Origin: Mesotaenium endlicherianum
Lineage: Eukaryota; Streptophyta; Zygnematophyceae; Zygnematales; Mesotaeniaceae
DNA: 64,000 nt
Assembly (NCBI GenBank): GCA_009602735.1
Contig: WELA01002573.1
Location: 28,720 to 92,719 of the forward strand
Direction of reading: 5' to 3'
Position numbers and translations under genes: made by a program. The notes below the pieces were generated by a model. It was not told the origin of the DNA and searched no databases. It was given only the letters and a program-made list of their open reading frames with translations. Within the stretch, counting starts at the first letter, position 1. Every line of letters begins with the position of its first letter. Shown here piece after piece: positions 1 through 11,851 of the stretch.

Positions 1-46
<46 letters not shown>
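1..46. repeat. (TC)n microsatellite, left arm
   Basis: Pure TC dinucleotide repeat running into the left end of LTR element F. A second TC array lies directly on the other side of that element (4734-4843), so both are best read as halves of one array split by the insertion. Confidence 0.95.
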
Positions 47-51
<5 letters not shown>

Positions 52-763
52 GGGAGAAGGGTGCGGGGAGTGCGCCCATGCACACTCACGCACCCTCACC
101 CGCGAGTGGAAGCGTGCACGAGGACCTTTCCTAGTTGCATACACAAGGTGGAGTGGCCTGGTGGTATGCCACCCTTGCAAGAGTTAGAGGGCTACATGAG
201 AGAGGAGTTGAAAAGCACTCACTTTATTAAGAAAAGTTGTGTACAAGATACGAAGGTTAGACTAGAATAGAATAAGCCCCCTCTACTTCCTTGTGCTTCC
301 CATTTATCCTTTAACTCTAAGTGTCCTCTCTAGCAAAGTACCTCCAGAATCTTCTCCTATGGCTCCTTCCATGTAGGTGACCTTGCCTAGTTGGACAAGC
401 TAGCACACTCACACGCACACAATCACACTCTAGAATATTCTACTACACAAACCACTAACTCCTCACGGAGTTTTTAGAAATTCCACGATCACTTTGGCAC
501 TCTACGTAATTGTACGTACTTTCTGGAACCCTCATGTTTCAATGTCCTACTTTCTGGACTCCAACCGAAATTTTCGTCACTGGACCTGTCCTTGTCACTA
601 AATAGAATCTGTGACATTAAAAACTCACTAAAAACTTCCAAAATTCATAACTATCTCAATACTTGTCCAAATGACTTGAAATAAAGGCCAAAGTTCTTCT
701 AAAATCACACTCTATGCACATAAAATACTAGAAAGAAACAAACTACACTTTCATAACCTTACA
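47..763 (-). repeat. 3' LTR of element F
   Basis: About 717 bp, matching 4018-4733 almost base for base. Its inner end reads TGTAAGG on the minus strand, next to the purine tract. The outer end abuts the TC array, with the terminal dinucleotide blurred against the repeat. Confidence 0.92.
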
Positions 764-779
764 TCATCCCCCTCCTCAA
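764..779 (-). promoter_or_regulatory. Polypurine tract of element F
   Basis: The minus strand reads GAGGAGGGGGATGA immediately before the 3' LTR, the plus-strand priming site. The same tract precedes the 3' LTR of element D (49342-49355), which supports the family link. Confidence 0.85.
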
Positions 780-2567
780 GATGCGACGTCCTCGGCGCAT
801 ACTAAGCATAAGTGACGTCATATGAGGAATCGAGCTCACTTATACGCTAGAAAAACACATATTCACATATATTATACAAGTTGCAGGTCTTGAACAGGCT
901 ACAGGATGACACTTAATACTCCAAACTTGCTCCACTTAGTAAAAGCTCCATCGCCTACATTGGCTCCACACATGGCGTCTCCTAACACAAATGCATCTTC
1001 TCTTCAACTCCTTCGTCTTGGAGTAGGTCAATATCTTCATAAGGGCTGTGACATACTCCCTCCATCAACTCCACATACTCCAAAGCTGGATCCAAGGCGT
1101 AATAGTCCGCCAAATCGCCAAAATCCTCATTCTTCGCCCTCTTGAACAAGTGGCAACTCCTCGTCGCGCCATGTCGCTTACTCGTGGTGCTCTTATAATT
1201 TTGACCAGAGTACATCATGAACCTGACTCCACTATGTTCCTGAACCTTCTGGTACCCTTAGCTACCTCTAGCTCTAAGCCATACTCCTTGTAGAGGTATT
1301 GCACTCTCTCACTCGTGTGCGTGACTCGTGGTGACCTCTCAAGACGCCAAGTGGCACCCCCCTGACTTTTTTTGACATTTTTAGCCTGAAAGTTGTGTAA
1401 TCTACATAGTGTCTCCCCTTTGAACTCACTGGTATGCTTTGTTTCTCCTGATTCCAAGCCTAAGACCATGATACCAGATTGCGCCTTGCCTCACACATGT
1501 GGCTCGCACGGCAGTCCAGCAGACCGCCATGTGGCATGTCAGGACTTAGATTAATATTTTAGGGTTTATTAGAAAAATTACTTTTTCTGAATCTCAACCC
1601 ATAGGACTACCTCTCCACAAAATTTCAGAGTCTGAATCAAAGTCTAACACTCAAACGAGATCGTCACTTTGTGCCTCACGCTCGTAGGACGCACACGCGC
1701 GCAACATGGATAAAGCTCCCGCGCCTACAAATGGCACATGCTTAAACCCCTGATTCTGAAACTTGACTATGACTCAAGGAAGGCCTCATACTAGGCCTCT
1801 CACATCATGTAGGACTTCTAGTGAAAATATTACCCACTCTCTCCTAAGTAGGCAAAAAGTAGCCAAAATCTGCCAACTTTAAACCTCGCGCTCGCCTACC
1901 CGTAAAACCCTCAAACATAGACAGATTTGAGTATCTTCCAAGCTCTTGCTCTCAAACTTCTTTCCACTTCACATCTCTTAGTTACAACTGAACTCATGGG
2001 ACTGGTTTGACCTTGCTTACAAGCACTATAAACAACTATAACACTCCCCCCCCTCATCATGAAGGTAAGGCGCTTACCACTCGAGTGTCCAAGTCCAGAT
2101 TTTACGCCTCTCTCGTGCTTGCTTGTATAGGCGCTGATTCTCCTAGCTTCATGTCCAGGTCTTTGTCATATATCTCCATCTTAGGCAGGACATATCAGCC
2201 CCATAACACTTGGTCTCCTCCTCATAGGTCCATATCCATAAAGTCGTAGTCTCCATCAAGCGACGATAGTAATCTTCACAAGGCATGAGCGCGTAGTCTC
2301 GCTCGTGGTGCACCAAACTCCATCATAGTCTTCTCCTTGGCTAGATGCTCACTCCCACATACCTCTGGCTCTTCTTGAAGGTCAGCCTTCACACAAGGCT
2401 CCAAGAAACACATCTGGAACGCCTCCAAGAGCTCCATAACTTGGGCATACGCACATACTCTTAGTGCTTGCACCTCATCTTGTGCACGCACACACGTCGT
2501 CTTGCAAGCGGGCTTCTCTTGAGCTCACTTTCTAGGAGCTCCTCCACTTGAGCAGTTGGGGTCTGCT

Positions 2568-2771
2568 CTATATATGAGCAAGGGGATCATACACCTCTAC
2601 TTGCTCCACCGGCGATGTACATTCGCCAAGGTTGTTAGGAGGCACGCTTGCTCCGTGTGATGACCGGGCCAAGGTCACCAAAACAAGCGCTTCTCCTTCA
2701 CCTTCACCTTCCCGCGTCGCTTCTTTGCTAGCGGGCTGAAGATAGCTACTTGTGGTCATATCTACCTCCAC
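2568..2771 (-). pseudogene. Gag-Pol remnant in element F
   Basis: A stretch of about 67 residues including [14 protein letters not shown] and DPLA blocks that align with the segment between protease and reverse transcriptase in element D (about 8260-8460 and 46500-46680). It is the clearest protein-level homology inside F. The surrounding 780-4000 region has only short open stretches and I recognise no other domain in it. Fossil. Confidence 0.6.
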
Positions 2772-4001
2772 CTATTTCACTATCCTCACTTGACCATACT
2801 CCTCCTCGGTCTTCACTTGACCCGTGCACTAAAGCACTAGAGGATAGGCTACTCTCTTTGTGCAACTCCTTCCACATGCTTAGCTTCTTGAGTGCACTCT
2901 AGCCTTGGTCACCCCAATGACACTTTTTACTACTAAACCCAGCTTGCCTTGGTGCTCTACTTTCACATGAAGAGCTTCCATAGATGCACCAAAATCTGCC
3001 CCTTAACTATGCCATCACACAACTAATGGCACACACGCTTCAAGTGGGAGACATCTCTTGCACTAGCCCTCTTGCACCAACTTCATACCTTGCTTCTTCT
3101 TCCACACCATAGGCTTGTCTTCATCATAGTTCTCAACTCCATATACTCCGTAGTACTCTCCTCCATAAGAAAAGAGAAATCTGAACTTGAAAGGCTCCAT
3201 CTCCATCTCTCCTCTTTGAAGAAAAAATCTGCGTCACTTCTTTTTGCTCTAAGCCTTCTCCACGGCGCTTTTCTTCACTTGAGGCTTCATCAATCTCCAT
3301 GAGAATGACCAAGCTCCATCATGGCTGCCCAACATATCCAGTGGCTATATAGGAGTGATGCAAGGCAACCCAAATCTGGCCACATACTTGGCCAACTTGG
3401 TGCAACACACCGGTGCACCCTCTCTTGAGCTTCTCATGAGCTCCTCTTGAGCTTGCGAGTGCTATGCTCGCCAAAGCTCCTAGACTTGCAAGTACACATG
3501 CTTGCTAAGTCCCTGGTTGCCTACCCTTAAAATCTGCTCCACCTTCATTGAAGATCTGAAATAAAGATGGGCACACACTCCTTTCTAGCCACTATCACCT
3601 CTATGCTAAGCCCCCTCATCAAAGAAAGAGCTTAACACTAAAGCTTGCATCTTCAAGGAAAAATCCAGCCGTGTGAACTCCAGAATTTCTTCATGCTCAT
3701 ATGTCTCCATACTCAAGCAAAGGCTGCTCTATATTACTTATATCACTACCATGCTTGGGCAACCCTTTCATACTACAAGGAAGATGTACAAAAATCTGGT
3801 TGCATCCAAGTTAACACTTCTTGGAGCACCTCCCTCTTCCCATCTTCTCCCTCTTTCAAGAGAGTGAGATGCTAGCTTGCATCATGTCTTCATGGCTGCC
3901 CGTAGCAACTTATAAGTCATGTTTGCTTCTCCTCTATACTCTCTCTACACTCCTACAAGCATCACCAACCAAAGCTCCCTCCTCCAAATGAAGCAACTAG
4001 G

Positions 4002-4015
4002 TAGCTCCGATACCA
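4002..4015 (-). promoter_or_regulatory. Primer binding site of element F
   Basis: The minus strand reads TGGTATCGGAGC two bases inside the 5' LTR. This is the classic plant initiator tRNA-Met primer site with one variant base, and the same site is seen in elements E and A. Confidence 0.9.
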
Positions 4016-4017
4016 TG

Positions 4018-4733
4018 TGAAAGGGGGAAGGGTGCGGGGAGTGCGCCCATACACACTCACGCACCCTCACCCGCGAGTGGAAGCGTGCACGAGGACCTTT
4101 CCTAGTTGCATACACAAGGTGGAGTGGCCTGGTGGTATGCCACCCTTGCAAGAGTTAGAGGGCTACATGAGAGAGGAGTGGAAAAGAACTCACTTTATTA
4201 AGAAAAGTCGTGTACAAGATACGAAGGTTAGACTAGAATAGAATAAGCCCCCTCTACTTCCTTGTGCTTCCCATTTATCCTTTAACTCTAAGTGTCCTCT
4301 CTAGCAAAGTACCTCCAGAACCTTCTCCTATGGCTCCTTCCATGTAGGTGACCTTGCCTAGTTGGACAAGCTAGCACACTCACACGCACACAATCACACT
4401 CTAGAATATTCTACTACACAAACCACTAACTCCTCACGGAGTTTCTAGAAATTCCACGATCACTTTGGCACTCTACGTAATTGTACGTACTTTCTGGAAC
4501 CCTCATGTTTCAATGTCCTACTTTCTGGACTCCAACTGAAATTTTCGTCACTGGACCTATCCTTGTCACTAAATAGAATCTGTGACATTAAAAACTCACT
4601 AAAAACTTCCAAAATTCATAACCACCTCAATACTTGTCCAAATGACGTGAATAAAAGCCAAAGTTCTTCTAAAATCACACTCTATGCACATAAAATACTA
4701 GAAAGAAACAAACTACACTTTCATAACCTTACA
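4018..4733 (-). repeat. 5' LTR of element F
   Basis: 716 bp, TG...CA ends, nearly identical to 47-763. It is followed on its outer side by CACACTCTCTC, the right half of the split TC array. Confidence 0.92.
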
Positions 4734-4735
4734 CA

Positions 4736-4771
<36 letters not shown>

Positions 4772-4772
4772 N

Positions 4773-4843
<71 letters not shown>
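4734..4843. repeat. (TC)n microsatellite, right arm
   Basis: About 105 bp of TC repeat with one undetermined base at 4772, an assembly ambiguity typical of such arrays. A short imperfect TC-rich tail continues to about 4895. Confidence 0.95.
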
Positions 4844-4848
<5 letters not shown>

Positions 4849-4901
4849 TTTGCTCTTTCTATCTCTCTGGGGTTCTCTCCTTCCTCTCTCTCTCTAAACT
4901 A

Positions 4902-5440
4902 ACTTGCTGACACATTCTTTAACAACCTGGTGATTGCCTCAAGAATGCATCGATGGTGATTGGTTAGATAAATGTGCAAATGACGCCTTAGGCAAATGGC
5001 GAATCGAGATAATAGGAGATGGTTGTGCATTGGGCTCACCAAGGTATTTTTTACGTTGTTATTTACCTCATAGACGGTGCCACCCGATCTACGGAGCCAT
5101 GGCATTGCCATTGAATAGTAAATTCATTCCATGTACATACGTTATATTTGCTTTCGAGATTAGCATTTGAGAACAAGGCCAACTCTATGCAAAATCTAGT
5201 GATAAAAAATATGAAATTAAGCGTGCAAGTTGATACACAAACAGTATTTACCGCACTTATAAGATTGCTAATTGATTATTGCTGTTTCACTTACATTCGA
5301 CTTATTGAATATACTTGCTCATATTGTATTGTTCTTCTGCTGTTAAATGAGTTAACCAAAACACCATAATGATTACTTGCTAATATAGAAAGATCTTCAT
5401 TAAAATGTCAATTGCCTTCTGGTACGTTGATTTATTTTCA
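4902..5440 (+). repeat. Old LTR-A relic, 5'-truncated
   Basis: From CTTGCTGACACATTCTTT to the terminal TTATTTTCA this follows the second three quarters of LTR-A (compare 32890-33451 and 40981-41540) but with strong divergence. No internal sequence follows, so it is a solo or truncated LTR, clearly older than the other LTR-A copies in the window. Confidence 0.75.
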
Positions 5441-6003
5441 AGACTCTTACTCTGGTTGCATTGCCTCCTCAGCTTGACGTACCTGCTTGAACTTTGGTTG
5501 ACTTGCCACACTTAGCCTGCCTCACTTGCTAACAATCCAAGCATACATCACAAAATGAGTTTACTATACAACTACAATGTGATTACACCACATACTGATT
5601 ATTTAACCATATTGGGACTTGGTCGGACTTCGGCTAACCAAATTCTCAACCAATTTCTATCAAGTCAAGTTGCCACCTGCCTGAGACATAATTTTAACAA
5701 CTTCATGCTACATTGAACGTAAGTTAAGAGACTCAACTTCATTCAAAATGATAGCCAACTAAATAATCACGTTAGGAGTCTTGTCATGCCCGCTCTTGTC
5801 GAGTCCCTTTTGGTGTCTAGTGGTTTTCACTGAGGGTGGAGGGTTAATGACAGGTTCTAGTGGTTAGTCGGGTTAGGGTGGTAGGTGAGGATGTTCTAGT
5901 TCATGTGCAATAGTGGTGAACACTGGGACCCATGATCTGCTCACGAGGTTCTGCTGTTGAGCAGCTGTGAGGCTCCTCCCAGATCACGCGCTTTAATCTT
6001 TAT
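5441..6003. other. Unassigned intergenic stretch
   Basis: AT-rich to mixed sequence without an open frame of note, terminal repeats or recognisable similarity to other parts of the window. It forms the left flank of element D-prime. TTTAT (5999-6003) would be the left half of its target duplication; the right half is not in view. Confidence 0.5.
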
Positions 6004-6734
6004 TGTAGGGTCATAGGTTTATAAAGTGCATTTTTGAGTTTCATAAAAATATGTATTGATTGTATAGTAGTTTGTGGTCATTTTGATATGAAGTTCATCA
6101 AATTTGGTCAAGTATTGAGAGAGTTATGGATTTCCAAAGTTTAATTAGTTTTGAGGTCGGTTGACGACTGTCCTTAATTCGCGGTGAGCGCAACCGTTGG
6201 ATTGACCGACAGCGTCGAGCGATCTGGCCCGTTGGAATGAACTCGAACCTTCACGGAAGTTTGGGTGACACGGAGTGCCGACTAGGTCGATTTACCTAGA
6301 AGTTTCGGTTTAGCCTAGCGCGTCTAAGATAGAATATTCTAGTAATGTCGATGCATGTATGTGGACGTCAATTCGGCCCGACACGTCAGATTAGACTAAT
6401 CTGGCTTACTCACGAATATTCTGGAAGGGACAATTTGACGAACACTTAGGAAAATTCGTAGCTTCCTCCTAGGGAGGAGCACTTAGGCAGAAAATTATAT
6501 ATAGGCATAACTTCTCTGTTTCTTATCGATTTTCATTTCTGTAAATTTCTACAGGTTTGTAATGACAAGGCCTTTCATCCTACATCATTTGTGAGCAGTT
6601 TCTTGCCACTCAAAATGTCAAGTAATTTTCCTAAGCTTTGTTAGCAATATGCCGCTGCACTCTTGAATATGATTGCAACTAGCTTTGTTCCTCGTGAGTC
6701 ACTACGCTTCCATTAGGGCACTCTGCCCCTTTCA
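6004..6734 (+). repeat. 5' LTR of element D-prime
   Basis: 731 bp, begins TGTAGGGTCATAGG and ends CCCCTTTCA. The same LTR occurs at 44223-44966, 49356-50097 and (inverted) 52819-53560. A TATA-like TTATATATA lies at 6495-6503, about 230 bp before the LTR end, consistent with the U3/R boundary. The primer site TGGTATTGGAGC follows at 6737-6748. Confidence 0.92.
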
Positions 6735-6771
6735 TCTGGTATTGGAGCTGGGCTAGTTTGCATGTTATATT

Positions 6772-7790
6772 ATGGAGTCGCAGCCGGCAGCTGGAGGAGG
6801 CGAACATGTCGAGCATGTTGAGCGCGCGGGGCAGCAAGCAGCACCAACAATGACCAGAGAGCAACAAGAAATGCAGGCGATGCTAAGGCAAATGGCAACT
6901 GCAATTGGAGGAGAAGTTTACACCCAGTTTCAACAAAATATGCGCGCGGAGGTAAAGAGTGCTTTGTTATTGTTGAAAATGCGCTTTGACGAGTTCGGTA
7001 CCTGCAATCTGGTGTACCACCAATCCATGTCCAATCAAAGATGCAACAAGTTATTCTACCCGCATCGGGAGTGCGTGCGCTTAAGCCTGAAGTGTATACT
7101 GGAGAGCGTGGATCACCGCCTGTTCATCAATGAATTTTTGGAGTGAAGAAGTTTATGGAGTATTCTGCGCTCACGCCCGACAGGCAAGTCGCCTTTGTCA
7201 TAACTTTGCTGCAGAAGAGTGCTGGAGCTTGGTATGAGCAACAGGAGCAGCTATTTGGAGTTCCTGCTACTGTTGATCAGCTATTTGAAGGCTTGAAGAG
7301 GCATTTCAACCTATTGCACCCGAGGCTACCGCTCGAGATCTATTGGTGCGCCTTCGTCAACGAGGAAGCGTTCAAGAGTATGTATCGCGCTTCAACAAGC
7401 TGGTGCTTCAATGTCCATCCATGCACGAGTCGAAGATGATGGACAATTTGAAGAGGGGACTCAAGCCAACTGTGGCCAAGGAAGTGGCGCTCAAGGACCC
7501 TACCAGTCTTGGAGAAATGATGGCATTGGCAACAAGGGTCGACGCTGTGGAGTATAGTCAGAGGCAGTAGGGCAGCCACAACTTTGGAGGATATTGACAC
7601 TCTGGATGTCAAGCGCCAAGCACGAGTGCACAAGGTCCAGTACTTATGGAGTTGGGCCTAGTCCAGAACCAGCGCAGGCAACAGAATTACAAGCCGAGAG
7701 GACCTTGCTATAATTGTCGCAAGCTTGGACATCTGGCTCGAGACTGTCATGTGAAGGCGAAGCAACCTCAACAGCAGGAAAAAGGAGGAC
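6772..7790 (+). pseudogene. Gag region of element D-prime
   Basis: Starts 24 bp after the primer site with a Gln/Glu-rich N-terminus (MESQPAAGGG). It continues through the conserved Gag block ending in LKRGLKPTVAKEVALKDP and finishes with a CCHC zinc knuckle, [14 protein letters not shown], near 7710-7755. Gag forms the particle and the knuckle binds RNA. The D copy at 45060-46025 has the same order. Broken in a few places. Fossil. Confidence 0.85.
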
Positions 7791-10700
7791 GCCAGTAAGT
7801 CGTTCTGGGGTGTCTACTGGCGTGAAGACAAGAACTCACAAGGAGGTTATCCCCAGGAGCCTTCCAAGAAGCGAAAGACAAGAAGTTGACAAGCCTATCA
7901 TCGTGGAAGGAGTGGTCGACGGCAACAAGGCGAAGTGTATGGTTGACAGTGGCGCAAGTGCAAACTTTGTGCACAAGAAGCTGGTGAAAGAGTGGCGAAT
8001 CCCTGTGCAAAATTATGAGCCCAAGGAGGCAATTTTGGCAAATGGGCAGAGACTCAAGTGTGGTGCACCTACGGAAGCTATTCACGTAGAAGTAGCGGGG
8101 CACCAGAGTAAGGAAGTTATGGAGCAGGCAGAGTTGGGTCACCATGAGGTGATATTGGGCCGACCATGGCTGAGGAAAGCCAACCCTCAAGTGCACTGGA
8201 GCACAGGACAAGTGAAGGTCCAAGGGCGTGATGGTCGAATGGAGACAGCAAAACAGGTGGAGGTAGACACGACCACAAGTAACTGTCTTCTATCGAGCCT
8301 GCAAGTTAAGAAGCTATGCAGGGCAAATCAGGTGAAGGAGATGTACCTTGTTTTGGTAGCCCTGGCGAGGTCATCAGATGGAGCAAGCGTGAATCCTAAC
8401 CACCTGGGCGAATGTACATCGCCAGAGGAGCAAGTAGTGGTGTCTGATCCCCTTGCTCAGAAGGAGCAGAGCCCAATCGCTCAAGAGAAGAAGCCTGCAG
8501 AGATGCCTGCCCAAATTAAGGCGCTGTTGGAGGAGTTCAAGTGCGTATTTCCTGAGAAGCTACCTGTAGGATTACCTCCACAGAGAGCTATGGAGCACAA
8601 GATTGAGTTGGAACCAGGGAGCAAGCCACCAGTGAGACCCGCCTATCGTCAATCGTTTGCGGAGTTGGATGAGTTGAAGAAGCAGCTGACAGAGCTTCTG
8701 GAGAAGGGATTCATCCGACCCAGCGAGTCTCCATTTGCAGCGCCAGTCTTATTTGTGAAGAAGAAGGATGGGACTATGAGGATGTGTGTCGACTACCGAG
8801 CTCTCAACAAGGTCACCATCAAGAACAGGTACCCACTTCCACGAGTGGACGAGTTAATTGACAGGCTTGTCGGGGCAAAGTATTTCTCGAAGATCGATTT
8901 GAGGAGTGGCTATCACGAGGTACAAATTGCGGAAGGAGACGTTTAGAAGACTGCTTTTAGGACTCGCTATGGTTTATTAGAGTTCACAGTCATGCCTTTT
9001 GGGCTGACTAATGCACCTGCTACATTCATGGGACTCATGAATAGTATCTTCAGACCCTATCTAGACCAGTTTGTGGTGGTATTTTTGGACGACATCCTGA
9101 TTTATTTAAAGACCTTGGAAGAGCATGTGGAGCATCTGAGGAAGGTGTCGGAAGTCTTGAGAGATTAGAAGCTATATGGGAAGATGAGCAAGTGCGACTT
9201 CCGTCTCAAGGAGGTTGAGTTTTTTGGGCACATAGTGGGAGCTGAAGGAGTCAAGGTGGAGCAAAAGAAGGTGCAAGCAGTCAGAGATTGGCCGATACTT
9301 TCTGATATTCATCAACTCAGGAGTTTCCTCGGCATGGCAAATTATTATCGATGTTTCATTGAAGGATTTGCCAAGGTGTGTGCACCGCTCACGGACATGT
9401 TGAAGAAGCGGGAGAAGTGGCTATGGGGTGACAAAGAGCAGCAAGCTTTTGAGAAGATTAAGGAGCTGTTAACACAGGCACCTGTGTTGGCAATTGCCAA
9501 TCCAGAGCTTCCTTTCACCATCATCACGGACGCATCAAATTTTGCAGTGGGAGCCATTTTTCTCCAGGACCAAGGCAAAGGATTGCAGCCTGTGGCATAT
9601 AAGAGCAAGAAATTGAGTCCTGCTGAGCAAAACTATGCAGCACATGAGCGGGAGATGTTGGCTTTTATCCAGGCTTTGAGGATTCGGCAATGTTATGTGG
9701 ACGGCCGGAAGGTGTTCGTCAAGACCAACCACAAGAGCTTGGAGAAGTTTATGACGCAGCCAACATTGACACCAAGACAGGTAAGGTGGATGAAGTTTCT
9801 GCAACAATTTGACCACAAGATTGAGTACTTACCTGGGAAGATCAACCATACAGACGTTTTATCCAGGAGATGTGACCTTGCAGCTGTCTCAGTCATCAAG
9901 AAGAGTATGGACTTCAAGGAGAAGCTTCAGAGAGGTTATGAGGAGGACCCAGAGTTTGTTGATCGTGGAGCAGCTGAGTCCAACTCGAGTATGCAAAAGA
10001 AGGACGGCATATGGTATTATGGTGATTCCAAGAGAGTGGTGGTACCTGACATCAAGGAGCTACGAGACTTACTACTTGCGGAGCATCATGATTGCTTATA
10101 TGCTGGACACTTTGGAAGCGAGAAGACGGCAAGCGTGCTGAAGCGAGAGTACTATTGGAGAAATATGGACAACGACATCGAGGAGTGGATCAGGAGTTGC
10201 GATGCGTGCCAGCGTAACAAGACACCAATCAAAAGAAGGGAGGTATCTTGCAACCCTTGCCTATTCCAGAGTATCCTTGGGAGCAGATTGCTATAAACTT
10301 CATCACGTCGTTACCAGTTAGTGGTCAAGGGCACGATGCAGTTTGGGTTGTATCTGATAGACTCAGCACAATGGCTCACTTCATTCCCATGAAGGAGACT
10401 TCTACGGCAGCGGATGTGGCACGGCTATTCTTTGATCATATGTTCAGGCTACATGGGTTGCCGAAGGTGATTGTTTCAGATCGGGATCCAAGGCTTACTA
10501 GCAATTTTTGGCGGTCATTGTTTACTTTGATGGGGACCAAGTTGAGTATGAGCACTTCCTATCATCCTCAGACAGACGGGCAGAGTGAGAGGCTCAACAG
10601 AACACTGCAAGAGGTGCTCAGGAGTTTCACTATGGAGGACCCTTCAGAGTGGGATACGAAGCTACCAGGATTGGAGTTTGCTTACAACAACAGCACGCAG

Positions 10701-11311
10701 GGATCGACCAAGCAGTCACCATTCACTATGGTTTATGGGAGAGAAATATATCATCCAGGGAACATCTTGTTGGAGAAGGCCAAGGAGACTCAGGTTCCTA
10801 CTACACAAGCTTTTATGAAGCAGATGGCCAAGACTTAGGATATGGCGAAGACGTGTATTCGGAAGGCACAGGAGGAACAGGTCAAGTATGCCAACAAGCA
10901 CAAGAGGGAAGTGACATACCATGTGGGTGACAAAGTACTCTTGTCAACAGAGAACCTACCTTTCACGGGCAAGAGGAATCGCGGGCACGATTTACAGGTC
11001 CCTTTGTGGTGCTCAAGCAGGTGAATCCAGTGACCTACATGTTGGAACTTTCTTCAGGCTGGCGTATCCATGATGTGTTCCATGAGTTGTTTGCGGCCAT
11101 ACGTTGACCCGAATGAAGGACATCCAGGACAACTACCTAGACCGCCACCACCGGTCGAGATCGATGATGTATTGAAGTATGAAGTGGAGGCGATTGTCGG
11201 CGATCGACGAGTCCAGCGAGATCAACGACTTGTTCAACAGTATCTGGTCAAGTGGAAAGGCTACCATGCGGACGACAACACTTGGGAGTCGGAGGCCAAC
11301 TTGACTCATTG
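7791..11311 (+). pseudogene. Pol region of element D-prime
   Basis: Domains in order: aspartic protease ([17 protein letters not shown], about 7935-7985); reverse transcriptase ([19 protein letters not shown], about 8790-8845; catalytic FLDDILIY near 9085); RNase H (ITDASNFAVGAI near 9520); integrase zinc finger (H-H...CDACQRNKTP, about 10085-10230); integrase core (SDRDPRLTSNFW, YHPQTDGQSERLNRTLQ, about 10260-10640); and a chromodomain ([16 protein letters not shown], about 11240-11290). The chromodomain marks it as a chromovirus and is known to steer such elements to chromatin. Several breaks. Fossil. Confidence 0.92.
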
Positions 11312-11814
11312 TGTAGTGATTTGAGTTATTATATATTAGTTTGCATATATTTTAATATTTTCACATATATTTCTAGTAGTATTGTATAAAGTCAAGTGTG
11401 AATAGGTACTCTAGTAAATTGGTTCATGTTCTTTGAACCTTCCAAGGCATTTTCGAAGTTAGAGGAAAGACCTAGAAGAACTCCATGTGGCAAAAGTCAA
11501 ATGTGCCATTTTAAGGTCAAAAGGACATGTGTACATTATTCTAGAAAGAGGTGGCAAGTTTTGGGATGTGTTGGGTGCCAACACATCAACATACACCTTC
11601 CTAGAAATTACTTATGTAGCAAGTATATAAACAAGAGCTAGAACATAGAAAGACATTCCAGAATCACTCTTGTACTTGCCAAAATCCAGAAATATATTAA
11701 CTTTCAAGAAGCCATCTCTCTTTCAAGAAGCTACCACTTGTGTTCAAAGATCCTTGTCTTGAATAGATAAAGTATTCTGTTTTACTAAGTACTTTATCTA
11801 TCTGTTTCACTACA
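11312..11814 (+). repeat. 5' LTR of element E
   Basis: 503 bp, TGTAGTGATTTG...CACTACA. TATATAAA at 11624-11631 is a good TATA box. The primer site TGGTATCGGAGC follows at 11816-11827. It matches the solo LTR at 15445-15947 closely, with scattered differences. Confidence 0.93.
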
Positions 11815-11851
11815 GTGGTATCGGAGCTAGGCACTTTGGTAGCACAAGAAG

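Larger units (their letters stand above)
47..4733 (-). mobile_element. LTR element F, Ty3/Gypsy-related, probably non-autonomous
   Basis: About 4.7 kb, minus strand, bounded by two LTRs of about 717 bp with a primer site and a polypurine tract in the right places. The internal 3.2 kb shows only a short Gag-Pol remnant similar to element D and no recognisable reverse transcriptase or integrase. The primer site, the polypurine tract and the last codons before the 3' LTR resemble those of D, so F looks like a reduced derivative of the D lineage that would need another element's proteins. The coding part is heavily broken. The two LTRs differ at roughly a dozen positions (about 2%), so it is among the younger insertions here. 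Confidence 0.85.
6004..11311 (+). mobile_element. Element D-prime, Ty3/Gypsy chromovirus, 3' end cut off
   Basis: 5' LTR, primer site, Gag and a complete Pol order (protease, reverse transcriptase, RNase H, integrase, chromodomain). It stops inside the sequence just after the chromodomain, where the LTR of element E begins. No 3' LTR is found. It is closely related to D at 44223-50097, from which the missing end can be inferred in kind only. The coding part carries around eight breaks. Fossil. Confidence 0.9.

Noticed and set aside
4563-4910. Ser/Leu-repeat frame across the TC array
   Set aside because: Translation of a dinucleotide repeat; no biological coding signal.
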